Shown here piece by piece: positions 1 through 10,100 of a stretch of 40,128 nucleotides of DNA. The position numbers were made by a program, and so were the translations under genes. The notes beneath the pieces are model-generated. The model did not search any database and was not told the DNA's origin. It was given only the letters and a program-made list of their open reading frames with translations. Within the stretch, counting starts at the first letter, position 1; every line of letters starts with the position of its first letter. This DNA comes from Rhizobium sp. (lineage in GTDB: Bacteria > Pseudomonadota > Gammaproteobacteria > Xanthomonadales > Xanthomonadaceae): assembly GCA_019459185.1 (NCBI GenBank), contig JAIBEO010000122.1:1-40128 (forward strand). Direction: 5' to 3'.

Positions 1-1165
1 GGGGGGGCGGGCGGGGGGTGTTTCTTGCGGGCGGCGCCCGGGCGCCCCCGACGCCCAGCTGGCCGTCGGCGAAATTCTCGAAGCCCAGGCGCGTTTCATC
101 GGCCAGCTCGAAGGCGCTGCCGGCGGTGAACGTGAGCGCGCCGTCGCCGGGCCGCGCCTGCCAGCGCGCGTCGAGGCCGCGGTAGTCGCGGTCGAGGTCG
201 ATCACGCCGCCGCCGGAGGTGGGGCTGGCCTGCGCCGCCACCGGCACCGACAGGCCCTGGAAGGTTCGCCTGCGCCCGGCGTAAGCCACCAGCGCCAGCT
301 CCTGCCATTCGCCCAGCGGCTGCACGAAACGTGCGCCGAGCTGCTGCTGTTGCACCGTCTTGCGGGTGTCGAACAGCAGGGCGCCGGGGCTGGACGCGCG
401 GCGGTCGCGCGCGAGTTCGGCGGCGGTGAGACCCTGCGGATCGTCGGCGGCCAGGTCGAGGTGGTTCAGCAGCACCGTCAGTTCGCCGCCGCCCGCCAGC
501 GTCGCGCGCAGCTGCGCCTGCGCGGCGTCGCGGCGCCAGGCGGAATGGCGGCGGTAACCGTCGGCGGCGGCGCGCGCGGCGTCCACGCGCAGGCCGGTGT
601 TGGCGGTGATCGGGCCGCGCCAGGAAACGCCCGCGCGCCACAGCCCGTCGCTGCCGGCCAGCGCATCGGCTTCCAGTTCGGACGCCCGCGGCGGCGCTTC
701 GCTGAAAACCGAAATCACGCCACCGGCGGAGTTGCCATAAAGCGCCGAAAACGGCCCGCGCAGCACTTCCACCCGCTCCGCCGCGCCCAGCGCGAAATGC
801 GAGACCTGGCCCTGGCCGTCCGGCATGGTCGCCGGAATGCCGTCGGCGTACAGGCGCAGGCCGCGCACGCCGAAGCTGGCGCGCGCGCCGAAGCCGCGGA
901 TGGAAATCTGCAGGTCCTGCGCCTGGTTCTGGCGGTCGCGCACCACCACGCCGGGCACCCGCGGCAGCGCTTCGGCCAGGCCCAGCGCGGGGCGGGCACG
1001 GCGCAGCGTGGTGGCGTCGAGCACGTCGAGCGACGCGGGCACGTCGGTGAGCGGGCGCGCGTCGCGGGTGGCGGTGACCACCACGGGCCCGAGCCGCACC
1101 GGCGGCGTGGTTTCGGCGGCGAACGCGGCGAGCGGCGCCAGCAGCAGGCAGGGCAGGATTTTCAC
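1..1165 (-). CDS. TonB-dependent outer-membrane receptor, N-terminal part (truncated by window edge)
   Basis: This frame stays open from a GTG at 1165 to the window edge (about 388 codons), so the C-terminal barrel is missing. It starts with a signal peptide (VKILPCLLLAPLAAFAAE), then a TonB-box-like stretch (LGPVVVTATRD), then a plug domain with the family signatures ISIRGFGARASFGVRG, LYADGIPATMPDGQGQ and RVEVLRGPFSALYGNSAGG at about residues 85-150. The first barrel strands follow. Such receptors import a scarce ligand across the outer membrane using TonB/ExbBD energy. The plug wording resembles YncD/PqqU-type receptors, but the ligand cannot be read from this part. It is the last visible gene of a minus-strand cluster, 46 nt after the small membrane protein. 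The final ~15 codons (bases 1-45) no longer look like a receptor and are probably poor contig-end sequence. Confidence 0.9.
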   Translation of the reverse strand, partial: MKILPCLLLAPLAAFAAETTPPVRLGPVVVTATRDARPLTDVPASLDVLDATTLRRARPALGLAEALPRVPGVVVRDRQNQAQDLQISIRGFGARASFGVRGLRLYADGIPATMPDGQGQVSHFALGAAERVEVLRGPFSALYGNSAGGVISVFSEAPPRASELEADALAGSDGLWRAGVSWRGPITANTGLRVDAARAAADGYRRHSAWRRDAAQAQLRATLAGGGELTVLLNHLDLAADDPQGLTAAELARDRRASSPGALLFDTRKTVQQQQLGARFVQPLGEWQELALVAYAGRRRTFQGLSVPVAAQASPTSGGGVIDLDRDYRGLDARWQARPGDGALTFTAGSAFELADETRLGFENFADGQLGVGGARAPPARNTPRPPP

Positions 1166-1211
1166 CGGCGCAGTGTGCCACCGCAGCCCGTGAACGCCCC
1201 GCCAGCGCGGC

Positions 1212-1724
1212 TCAGCCCACCACGAAACGCAGCGGCACCGAGGCCAGCTTCTGCAGCAGGCCGCGCTCGATGCGGCTTTCCCAGGAATCGAAGCCGATGG
1301 TTTCGATCGGCCGCCACAGCGCCACCCAGGCCAGGATCAGCAGGCCCTCCGACAGCACTTCGCCGAACGGCGCCGGCACCATGGCCAGCCAGTGCCGCGC
1401 CACCAGCACCGCGGCCAGCGTGAGCGTGCCGGCCAGGATGGCGAAGCGGCCCACGCGCCGGCGGCGGCGGTGGCGGCGCTCGGCCTGCGCGTGCGCCAGC
1501 GCGAAGTGCGCGTGGATGGCGTCGGCCATCTCGCCCAGGCGCGCTTCCAGCGTCGGTGGCCCGTGCAGCACCACCGTGAGCGGCTCGCGATGGCCGTGCT
1601 CGCCGGCGCTTTCGACCAGGTAGGCCTCGACGCGGCGGTCGAGCGCCTTGGCGGGAAACGGTGCCGGGTCGAAACTGTCGTAGAGCTGGTCGAGGTGCTG
1701 CAGGCGCAGTTCGATCTCGGCCAT
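1212..1724 (-). CDS. Small two-helix membrane protein of unknown function
   Basis: This 170-residue protein is not assigned to a named family. The first ~85 residues are soluble and acidic/amphipathic (MAEIELRLQHLDQLYDSFDP...). A very basic stretch (ERRHRRRRRVGR, about residues 82-93) follows, then two hydrophobic segments (about 94-113 and 120-140), and a short C-terminal tail. The basic patch just before the first helix predicts that the N-terminal domain is cytoplasmic. It lies 27 nt downstream of the CHAD gene and 46 nt upstream of the TonB receptor on the same strand, so it is probably co-transcribed with both. Codon use matches the neighbours and the frame is uninterrupted. No catalytic motif is visible. 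Confidence 0.75.
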   Translation of the reverse strand: MAEIELRLQHLDQLYDSFDPAPFPAKALDRRVEAYLVESAGEHGHREPLTVVLHGPPTLEARLGEMADAIHAHFALAHAQAERRHRRRRRVGRFAILAGTLTLAAVLVARHWLAMVPAPFGEVLSEGLLILAWVALWRPIETIGFDSWESRIERGLLQKLASVPLRFVVG

Positions 1725-1751
1725 GGCGGGTTTTCCGGCGAAAAGGCGGAC

Positions 1752-2561
1752 TCAGTCCTGATCGTCGGCCAGCCCGCGCACCTGGCGCAAGCGTTGGGCG
1801 GCCAGTGCGCGCAACTCGCGCCGCAGCGGCGCCGGGAAAGGCGAACGGCGGCCACAGGCGCGCAGCAGCAGCACGTCGTCCTGGGCTTCACCGAGCGTGG
1901 TGGCTTCCTCGGTGGAAGCGCCCGACACCGGGCGCAATTCCGGCGCCAGCGTGGCCAGCAGATGGTCCTGCTGGCGCAGGCGGCGCAGGCGGCGGCGCAG
2001 CACGTGCCAGCGTTCGTCGTCGCCCGGGGCGCGTTCGGCGCGGCGGCGGGCCTTGGCCAGGCGGCGTTCGGAGCGCCCCACGCCTTTCGCCACCACGGTC
2101 TCGTCCACCGCGTCCCAGTCCAGCCGCGACAGCCGCGCGGCCAGTACCAGCAGGCGTTGGCGATGGCGTTCGAAGCCCGGGTCGCGCGCCAGCGCCGCAG
2201 CCATCAGCGCGTCGCGGCGGGCGCTGGCCAGGGCGATGGCGTCGGGCAGTTGTTCGCGCAATTGGGCGGGTGCCGTGGCTTCCAGCCGGGCCAGGGCTTC
2301 CACCAGCGCCTGGGCGTCGCGCAGGCCACACAGGCCGCGACAGGCCTGGCCTAGGGCGTCGTCGAGGCGGCGGCCGGTTTCGCCCAGCGGGCGCCGGGCC
2401 AGGGCCAGGGTGGCACGGGCGCGGCGCAGGCGCTTGCGGGCCTGGTGCACACCGGCATGCCGGGCCTCGCCCTCGCGGGCCAGCTGTTCGGCGGCCCCGG
2501 CCAGCTCGGACAGGGCGTAGTCGCGCAATCGCAAACCCAACGGGCCCTGCAGGTTCGGCAT
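1752..2561 (-). CDS. CHAD domain-containing protein
   Basis: A 269-residue, almost entirely alpha-helical protein, very rich in Arg and Ala, with the conserved-histidine pattern of CHAD domains: HAGVHQARKRLRRARATLAL near residues 34-55, and a second repeat with DDERWHVLRRRLRRLRQQDHL near 175-200. CHAD domains are known to bind inorganic polyphosphate through basic helices and are often found with CYTH/triphosphatase proteins or at polyphosphate granules; no CYTH gene is visible here. The start at 2561 is preceded by a good ribosome-binding site (GGAGG, 7 nt upstream). An FNR-like dyad (2614-2627) lies about 60 nt upstream, which suggests oxygen- or nitric-oxide-responsive control of this gene and those downstream. 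Confidence 0.88.
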   Translation of the reverse strand: MPNLQGPLGLRLRDYALSELAGAAEQLAREGEARHAGVHQARKRLRRARATLALARRPLGETGRRLDDALGQACRGLCGLRDAQALVEALARLEATAPAQLREQLPDAIALASARRDALMAAALARDPGFERHRQRLLVLAARLSRLDWDAVDETVVAKGVGRSERRLAKARRRAERAPGDDERWHVLRRRLRRLRQQDHLLATLAPELRPVSGASTEEATTLGEAQDDVLLLRACGRRSPFPAPLRRELRALAAQRLRQVRGLADDQD

Positions 2562-2613
2562 GGGGTGCCTCCAACCAAGGCCCCCAGCCTAGGCCCGGCG
2601 GATGACGCCGCCG

Positions 2614-2627
2614 TTGACTTGCATCAA
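2614..2627 (-). promoter_or_regulatory. FNR/Anr/Dnr-type binding box upstream of the CHAD gene
   Basis: The site reads TTGACTTGCATCAA on plus and TTGATGCAAGTCAA on minus, a 9/10 match to the FNR-family consensus TTGAT-N4-ATCAA. Its centre (2620.5) is about 41 nt upstream of a plausible start point near 2579, with a weak -10-like TAGGCT at 2592-2587 on the minus strand. That is the geometry of a class II activator site. The box overlaps the stop codon of the sterol-desaturase gene (2624-2626). Confidence 0.5.
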
Positions 2628-3487
2628 CCGGGCGGCGGTTCCGCCAGCGGGCGCGGGTAATCCTGCTGGGAAAGGGCCCGCTCCGGTGGCCCGAACAGCT
2701 GCCCCAGCCGCTGCCAGCCCCGGGCCCGGGCGGTGTCGCGCAGCAGATCACCCCACTCGTGGAAGGTCAGCACCAGCGGGTTGTGCGAACGCACGGGTTT
2801 CACCAGGCCGTATTCGCAGGGCACGGCCGGGTCTTCCCCGGTGAAGGTGCCGAACAGCTTGTCCCAGACGATGAGTACGCCGGCGTAGTTGCGGTCGATG
2901 TACTTCGGATTGCGGGCGTGGTGCACGCGGTGGTGCGAGGGCGTGTTGAACACGTATTCCAGCCAGCCCAGCCGGTCCACCGCCTGGGTGTGCACGAAAA
3001 ACTGGAAGGCCAGGTTGATGGCCACCACGATGACGATGTGCGCGGGCGAAAACCCCAGCCACGCCAGCGGCAGCCAGAACAGCGACATGCCCGACACCGG
3101 GTAGGTGATGGACTGCCGGAACGCCGTGGACAGGTTCAGCCGCTCGGACGAGTGGTGGGTGACGTGCGAGGCCCACATCCAGCGCACGCGGTGGCTGAGC
3201 CGGTGCCACCCGTAGTAGGCGAAGTCCTGCGCCACGAACAGCAGCGCCACCGAGGCCCACGAGGCCGTCAGGTCGAACACGCGGAACTGGTGCACCCACC
3301 AGTAGGCGCCAATTACCGCGGCCCAGGCCAGCGCGTCGACGCCCTGGTGCATCAGCGCCAGCGCGGCGTTGGAGAGCGTGTCGCGCAGCGTGTACAGGCC
3401 GGGCCGCCGCTCGCGCCAGTACCAGGCTTCCCAGGCCACGAAGGCAAGGAACACCGGCGCCAGCGCCAGCAGCAGCCACTCGCCCAT
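2624..3487 (-). CDS. Sterol desaturase / fatty acid hydroxylase family membrane protein
   Basis: An integral-membrane di-iron oxygenase-family protein of 287 residues. The histidine clusters are in order: HRLSH (His95, His99), HVTHH (His108, His111, His112) and HHRVHH (His185, His186, His189, His190), plus His166. Together they form the usual HX3H, HX2HH, HX2HH metal-binding set. Several hydrophobic helices lie between residues 3 and 165. Bacterial members hydroxylate or desaturate lipids (sterols, carotenoids, fatty acids, alkylglycerols); the substrate cannot be inferred here. I placed the start at 3487 rather than further upstream because this ATG overlaps the stop of the SRPBCC gene by one base (TGATG), a translational-coupling arrangement, and gives the expected hydrophobic N-terminus. 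Confidence 0.9.
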   Translation of the reverse strand: MGEWLLLALAPVFLAFVAWEAWYWRERRPGLYTLRDTLSNAALALMHQGVDALAWAAVIGAYWWVHQFRVFDLTASWASVALLFVAQDFAYYGWHRLSHRVRWMWASHVTHHSSERLNLSTAFRQSITYPVSGMSLFWLPLAWLGFSPAHIVIVVAINLAFQFFVHTQAVDRLGWLEYVFNTPSHHRVHHARNPKYIDRNYAGVLIVWDKLFGTFTGEDPAVPCEYGLVKPVRSHNPLVLTFHEWGDLLRDTARARGWQRLGQLFGPPERALSQQDYPRPLAEPPPG

Positions 3488-3969
3488 CAGGGCGCCGCGG
3501 GCACCGGTTCGGCCAGCGCGCGCGCCATGTTCTTCAGGCAACGGTGCATGGCGCGGCGCATGAACAGCTGCAGCATCAGCGCGGTGACGGGCGCCAGCCA
3601 GCGCCGCGCCAGGGTGAACTCGTAATCCCAGCGCACGCGCGAACCGAACTCGTGGCCGGCGAAAGTCCAGTTCGCCTCGCCCTGCGTGACCAGCCAGGAA
3701 AACGGCGGGCGGAAACCGGTGAGCACGTAGGCATGGCGCACCGGCGGGTCGAGCACGGTGACGCGTTCGCTGAGCACGGTGCCGTCGGCCTGGTGCACGC
3801 GGCGCGTGCTGCCCACCGAAAGCGGCGCGTGCAGGCGGATACCGCTGATGGCCGGGACAGGGCCAAAACCGGTGAAAAAGGCCGGGAAACGTTCGGGGCT
3901 GGTGGCCATCCGGAACGCCACTTCGGGCGTGCAGGGCAGGCTGCGTTCGGCGGAAACGTTCAGTCGCAT
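3487..3969 (-). CDS. SRPBCC (START/polyketide-cyclase-like) family protein
   Basis: This 160-residue protein has the pattern of the SRPBCC helix-grip fold: an N-terminal strand (MRLNVSAERSLPCTPEVAFRM), the helix with SPERFPAFF, mid-domain strands, and a closing C-terminal helix (ALMLQLFMRRAMHRCLKNMARAL). Members bind hydrophobic ligands in a deep cavity; no catalytic residue can be assigned. It is translationally coupled to the sterol-desaturase-family gene, so a lipid-related role is a reasonable but unproven inference. The region upstream (3970-4152) is shared with the divergent glucan synthase and probably holds both promoters; I could not identify convincing -35/-10 pairs in it. Confidence 0.8.
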   Translation of the reverse strand: MRLNVSAERSLPCTPEVAFRMATSPERFPAFFTGFGPVPAISGIRLHAPLSVGSTRRVHQADGTVLSERVTVLDPPVRHAYVLTGFRPPFSWLVTQGEANWTFAGHEFGSRVRWDYEFTLARRWLAPVTALMLQLFMRRAMHRCLKNMARALAEPVPAAP

Positions 3970-4152
3970 GGGTGCAATTCTGGCCGCTGGCGACGCCGGG
4001 TGTCCATCTCAGCCACCCTGTTTGCGCCGCTGCAGCGCCAGCCAGGGCGAAGGCCAGGTGGTGGCCCAGCAGCGTGCACGGGCAGGGGCCGCCGTCATTA
4101 CGCCTTTCGTGGAACCACCGGCTGCCGCCGGGACCGGGTGTATCCTGCGGGA

Positions 4153-7100
4153 ATGCGCGGCCCCCATGCCTTCTCCCGGTTCCTCGGGCCCCTGCGCGGC
4201 CACGGCCAGGGGCTGGCGTCCGGAACGGCCCCCCCGCCCGCGGAAAGCCCGCTGCGCGCCCGCCTGCTCAGCGCCGAGCAGATGAAGCAGCGCGGCGCCG
4301 AACTGGCCCACGCGCACCCTATCCGCGCCCGGGCCGGGCCCGACTGCCTGCTGGGGCGCTTGGTCGAGAACGACCGCGTGATCACGCAGGCCGTGGACCT
4401 GCTCGAAGAAGTGGTGCAATCACAGCGGCGGCTCGCCCCCGCCGGCGAGTGGCTCATAGACAACGCGCACCTGGTGCACGAACAGATCCGCATCGCCCAG
4501 CGGCACCTGCCCAAGCACTACAGCCGCGAACTGCCGCAACTCGCATCCGGCCCCTCGGCAGGCCATCCCCGCGTCTACGACATCGCCCTGGCGGCGATCG
4601 CGCACGGCGACGGGCGCATCGACACCGAAGGCCTGAGCGGCCTGATCTCGGCCTACCAGTCCATCGCCCCCCTGCGCCTGGGTGAGCTGTGGGCGATCCC
4701 GATCATGCTCAGGCTGGCGCTGATCGAGAACCTGCGGCGCTACAGCGCGAAAGTCATCCTCGACCAGCAGAACCGCGACCTGGCCGATGCCTGGGCGGGC
4801 CGCCTCGCGGACATCGCCGAAAGCGACCCGAAGAGCCTGGTGCTGGTGCTGGCGGACATGGTGCGTTCCAAGCCGCCGGTGGCCAGCGCCTTCGTCGCCG
4901 AACTGACGCGCCGGCTGCAGGGCCGCAGCGCGGCCCTGGCGATGCCGCTGGACTGGATCGGGCACTGGCTCGGCGAAACCGGCCACAGCATCGAGGACAT
5001 GGTGCACGCCGAGAACCAGCAGCAGGCCGCGGACCAGGTTTCGATCAGCAATTCCATCTCCAGCATCCGCTACCTGTCGACGATGGACTGGCGCGATTTC
5101 GTCGAATCCCTGAGCGTCGTCGAAACCTGCCTGCGCGACGATCCCGTCGGCGTCTATGGCCGGATGGATTTCGCCACCCGCGACCGCTACCGGCACGTGG
5201 TGGAAAACCTCTCGCGCCGCAGCGGGCGCCCCGAGGCCGAGGTCGCGGAAGCCGCCATCGTGCTGGCCCGCGCCCGGGGAGGAAGCCATGACCCGGTGCA
5301 TGCGCACGTCGGCTACTACCTGGTGGACGAAGGCCTGGCCGACCTGCGGCGCGTGGTCGGCGCCCGCGCAAGCCTGGTCGAGCGCGAGGCCTGGACCACG
5401 GCGCTGCCGCTGGCCGTGCACCTGGTACCGACCGCGATGGCGGTGGTGGCCGCCTGCCTGGCCCTGGCCGCCACGGCCGGCGGGGCCATCGGCGCCGGCC
5501 TGCTGGCGGCACTGCTGGGCCTGGCCGCCATCGCCTTCAGTGAGCTCGGCATCGGCCTGGTGAACTGGGCCGCCACCCAGATCTCGTCGCCGCGCATCCT
5601 GCCGCGGCTGGATTTCTCCGCCGGCATCCCGGGCTACGCCCGCACCATGGTGGTGATGCCCACCATGTTCGGCGACACCCGGACCCTGGACCGGCTGCTC
5701 GAATCGCTGGAGGTGCATTACCTCGCCAACCGCGACGACAATCTTTACTTCGCACTGCTGACCGACTTCTTCGACGCCGATGCCGCGGTGCTGCCCGGCG
5801 ACGCGGCGCTGCTGGTGGCGGCGCGCGACGGCATCGGGGCGTTGAACCGGCGCCATGCCCCCGCGCAGGAAGACCGCTTCTTCCTGTTCCACCGGCCCAG
5901 GCTGTGGAATGCCCGCGAAGGCCGGTTCATGGCCTATGAACGCAAGCGCGGGAAGCTGTCCGCGCTCAACCGCTTCCTGCGGCGGGGCGGCACCGACGAC
6001 TTCCTCCTGGTGGCCGGGAACACCGACCGCCTGGGCCACGTGCGCTACGTGATCACGCTCGACACCGACACCCGGCTGCCGCACGACGCCGCGCGCAGGT
6101 TCGCCGGCACGCTGGCGCACCCGCTCAACCAGGCGCGTTTCGACGACTGCCGCAACTGTGTCACGCGCGGCTACGGCATCCTGCAGCCCCGGCTGGGCTC
6201 GGCCATCGGCGGCAGCAATGCGCTGTACTCGCGCATACACGGCGCCGAACCCGGCATCGATCCATACACGCGCGCGGTTTCCGACGTCTACCAGGACCTG
6301 TTCGCCGAAGGCTCGTTCGTCGGCAAGGGCATCTACGACGTGGACGCCTTCGAACACACGCTGCGGGGCCGCTTCCCCAACGACAGCGTGCTCAGCCACG
6401 ACCTGCTGGAGGGCTGTTATGCCCGCGCCGGGCTGGTGAGCGACGTCCAGCTGTACGAAGACTTTCCTTCGAGCTACCCGGTGGACGTCAAGCGTCGCCA
6501 CCGCTGGATCCGCGGCGACTGGCAGTTGCTGCCCTGGCTGCTGCCGCGGGTGCGGCGCCAGGACGGCACGCGCGAGCGCAATCCGCTTTCCAGGCTTTCG
6601 CGCCTGAAGATCCTCGACAACCTGCGCCGCAGCCTGGTGCCGCCGGCCATGCTGGCGCTGCTGCTGGCGGGCTGGTTCCTGCTGCCACGGCCGCTGGCGT
6701 GGACGCTGTGGGTACTGGCGATCCTGGTCATCCCGCCCCTGGTGGCCTCGCTGGCGGCCCTGCTCAGGCGGACGGCCGAGATGTCGCTGGCCGTGCACCT
6801 TCGGCAGGCGGGCACCCGCCTGGCCAACAACATCCGGCGCGCGCCGGTCGCGCTGGCCTGCCTTCCGCACGAGGCCTGGTTCTGTCTGGACGCGATCCTG
6901 CGCACGCTCTGGCGCCTGCTGGTGTCGCGCAGGCGGCTGCTCGAGTGGTCACCCAGCAGCGAAGTCGAACGCACGGCGAAAAGCGGCCAGGGGGCCCTGC
7001 TGCGGCTGATGTGGATGGGCCCGGTACTGGCGGTTTCGATCGCGGCCGGCCTGTTCGAATCCAACCCGGCGGCGCTGCCGGTGGCGGTGCCGGTCCTGCT

Positions 7101-10100
7101 GCTGTGGGCCGGCTCGCCGTGGCTGATGGAGTGGCTGGGCCGGCCACGCCGTCGCCGTGCGGCGGTGTTGTCGGCGCCGCAGCAGGTGTTCCTGGGCCGG
7201 CTGGCGCGCCGGACCTGGCGGTTCTTCGAAACCCATGTCGGCGCCGCCGACCATTGGCTGCCGCCGGACAACGTGCAGGACCACCCGGCGATCGTGGTGG
7301 CGCGGCGTACGTCGCCCACCAACATCGGCCTGGCGCTGCTGTCGAACCTGAGCGCGCTGGACTTCGGCTACCTCACGCCCGGCGGCCTGCTGGAACGCAC
7401 GGCGGCCACCCTGGCCACGCTGCAGCGCATGGAGCGGCATCGCGGGCACTTCTTCAACTGGTACGACACCAGCACCCTGGAGCCATTGACGCCGCGTTAC
7501 GTCTCCTCGGTGGACAGCGGCAACCTCGCCGGCCACCTCACCACGCTCCGCCAGGGCTTGCTCGAGTTCCCGGGCCAGCCGGTGGTCGCGCCGCGCGCTT
7601 TCCAGGGGCTGGCCGACACCTTCGAGGTGCTGGCCGAGTCGCTGGGGGCGGACCTTCCGGACCTGGTGCAGCAACTTGGCGCGGCCCTGCGGCTGGCCTG
7701 CGCGCAGCCGCCGGCGAACCTGGCGGACCTGTATGCCCGGCTCGCCGACATCACCCGCCGCGCCGTCGAGGCCAAGGCCCTGCTGGCGACGACCGGCGGC
7801 GAGCCGCTGGCCTGGGCCGGCCACCTGCTGGAGCAGTGCCTGCAGGTGCGCGAAGACCTGCTGCCGTGCGCGCCCTGGCTGGGGACGGGCGAGCCGGCGC
7901 CAGCCACGCCCTGGGATTCGCGCATTCCGACGCTCGCCGAGATCGCCGCCTCCCGGCCCGCCGCCGACGAGCCCCCTGACGGCCCGCTGGCGCATGTCCG
8001 CACCGCCGCCAGGTCGCGCCTGGAGGTGGCCGCGCGGCTGGCGGGCCTCGCCGGCGAGTTGGCGCGCATGGATTTCCGCTTCCTCTACGACCGGGGCCGT
8101 CACCTGCTGTCGATCGGCTACAACGCCGCCGACCACCGCCTGGACACGGGCTACTACGACCTGCTGGCCTCCGAGGCGCGCCTCGCCTATTTCGTCGGCA
8201 TCGCCCAGGGCCAGCTGCCGCAGGACAGCTGGTTCGCGCTGGGGCGGCTGCTGACGGAGGTCAATGGCAAGTCGGTGCTGTTGTCGTGGTCGGGCTCGAT
8301 GTTCGAGTACCTGATGCCGCAGCTGGTCATGCCCAGCTACGAAGGCACCCTGCTCGACCAGACCGCACGCACCGTGGTCGAGCACCAGGTCCGGTATGGC
8401 GGCCTCCGCGGCGTGCCCTGGGGCATTTCCGAGTCCGGCTACAACACCGTGGATGCGCAGCTCAACTACCAGTACCGCGCCTTCGGCGTGCCGGGGCTGG
8501 GCCTGCAGCGTGGCCTGGGCCAGGACCTGGTGGTCGCGCCCTACGCCAGCATGATGGCCCTGATGGTGGATCCCGAGCGGGCCTGCAACAACCTGCAGCG
8601 CCTGCACGAGGCCGGGCTCGGCGGGCGCTTCGGCCTGTACGAGGCCGTGGACTATTCGCCGGCCCGGCTTCCGCGCGGGCACAGGAACGCGGTGGTGCGT
8701 TCGTTCATGACCCACCACCAGGGCATGGGACTGCTGTCGCTGTCCTACCTGCTGCACGACCAGCCGATGCAGCGTCGTTTCCTGGCCGATCCGGAGTTCC
8801 AGGCAACCCTGCTGCTGCTGCAGGAGCGCATCCCGCGCACGGGCGCTTTCCGCCCGCACGAGGCCGGGCGCGTCGACGCCCTGGCCGCCCCGGAACCGCC
8901 GGCCACCCAGCTGCGCATCTTCCGCGACCCCGTGACGGTCCGCCCGGCGGTGCAGATGCTCTCCAACGGCCGCTACCACGTGCTGGTCACTGCGTCCGGC
9001 GGTGGCGGCAGCCGCCTGCACGACATGGCGGTCACGCGCTGGCGCGAAGACGCCACGCGCGACCACTGGGGCAATTTCTGCTACCTGCGCGACGTCGCCA
9101 GCGACGACTTCTGGTCGGTGGCGAGCCAGCCGACCGGGGTGCGGGTGGAAGGCTACGAGGCGATCTTCTCGGATGCCAAGGCGGAGTTCCGCGGTCGCCG
9201 GCGCGGCTTCGAGTTCCACGCCGAGATCGCGGTGTCGGCCGAGGACGACATCGAACTGCGGCGCCTGGTGCTCTGCAACCGGGGCGCCACCACCCGCGTG
9301 ATCGAAGTCACCAGCTACGCCGAGGTCGTGCTGGCGTCGCCGGTTTCGGACGAGACCCACCGCTCCTTCAGCAACCTGTTCGTGCAGACCGAACTGGTCC
9401 CGGACAAGCAGGCCATCCTCTGCACCCGGCGGGCGCGGGCGCCGGACGAAGTGCCGGCGTGGATGTTCCAGCTGACGGCCGTGCATGGCGCCGAAGTCGA
9501 GGCGATGTCCTACGAAACCGACCGCGCGCGCTTCATCGGCCGCTGCGGCGACCTGGCCCGCCCGGAGGCCCTGGCCGCGACCTCCGCCCTGTCGAACACC
9601 CAGGGCCCGGTGCTGGACCCGATCGTCGCCACCCGCAGCCGGATCGTGCTGGCACCGGAACAGGTGGCGACCGTCGACATGGTGATGGGCGTCGGCCGCG
9701 ACCGCGGCGACTGCCTGGCGCTGGTGGAAAAGTACCGCGACCGGCACCTGGCCGACCGCGTGTTCGACCTGGCCTGGACCCACAGCCAGGTGGTGCGGCG
9801 CCAGATCAACGCTTCCCAGTCCGACGCCCAGCTCTACGAACGCCTGGCCGGACTCGTGCTCTTCACGCACCCGGCGATGCGCGCGGACGGCTCGGTGATC
9901 ATGCAGAACCTGCGCGGGCAATCCGGCCTGTGGGGCCACTCGATCTCGGGCGACCTGCCGATCGTGCTGCTGAAGATCGCCGACGCCGCCAACATAGAAC
10001 TGGTGCGGCAGCTGGTGCAGGCGCACGCCTACTGGCGCCTCAAGGGCCTGGCCGTGGACCTGGTGATCTGGAACGAGGACCAGGCCGGCTACCGCCACGC

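Noticed and set aside
96-1181. 361-codon minus-strand frame at the left end
   Set aside because: Arg/Ala-rich shadow. The true gene is in another frame on the same strand, with signal peptide and TonB-receptor plug motifs, and runs off the window edge.
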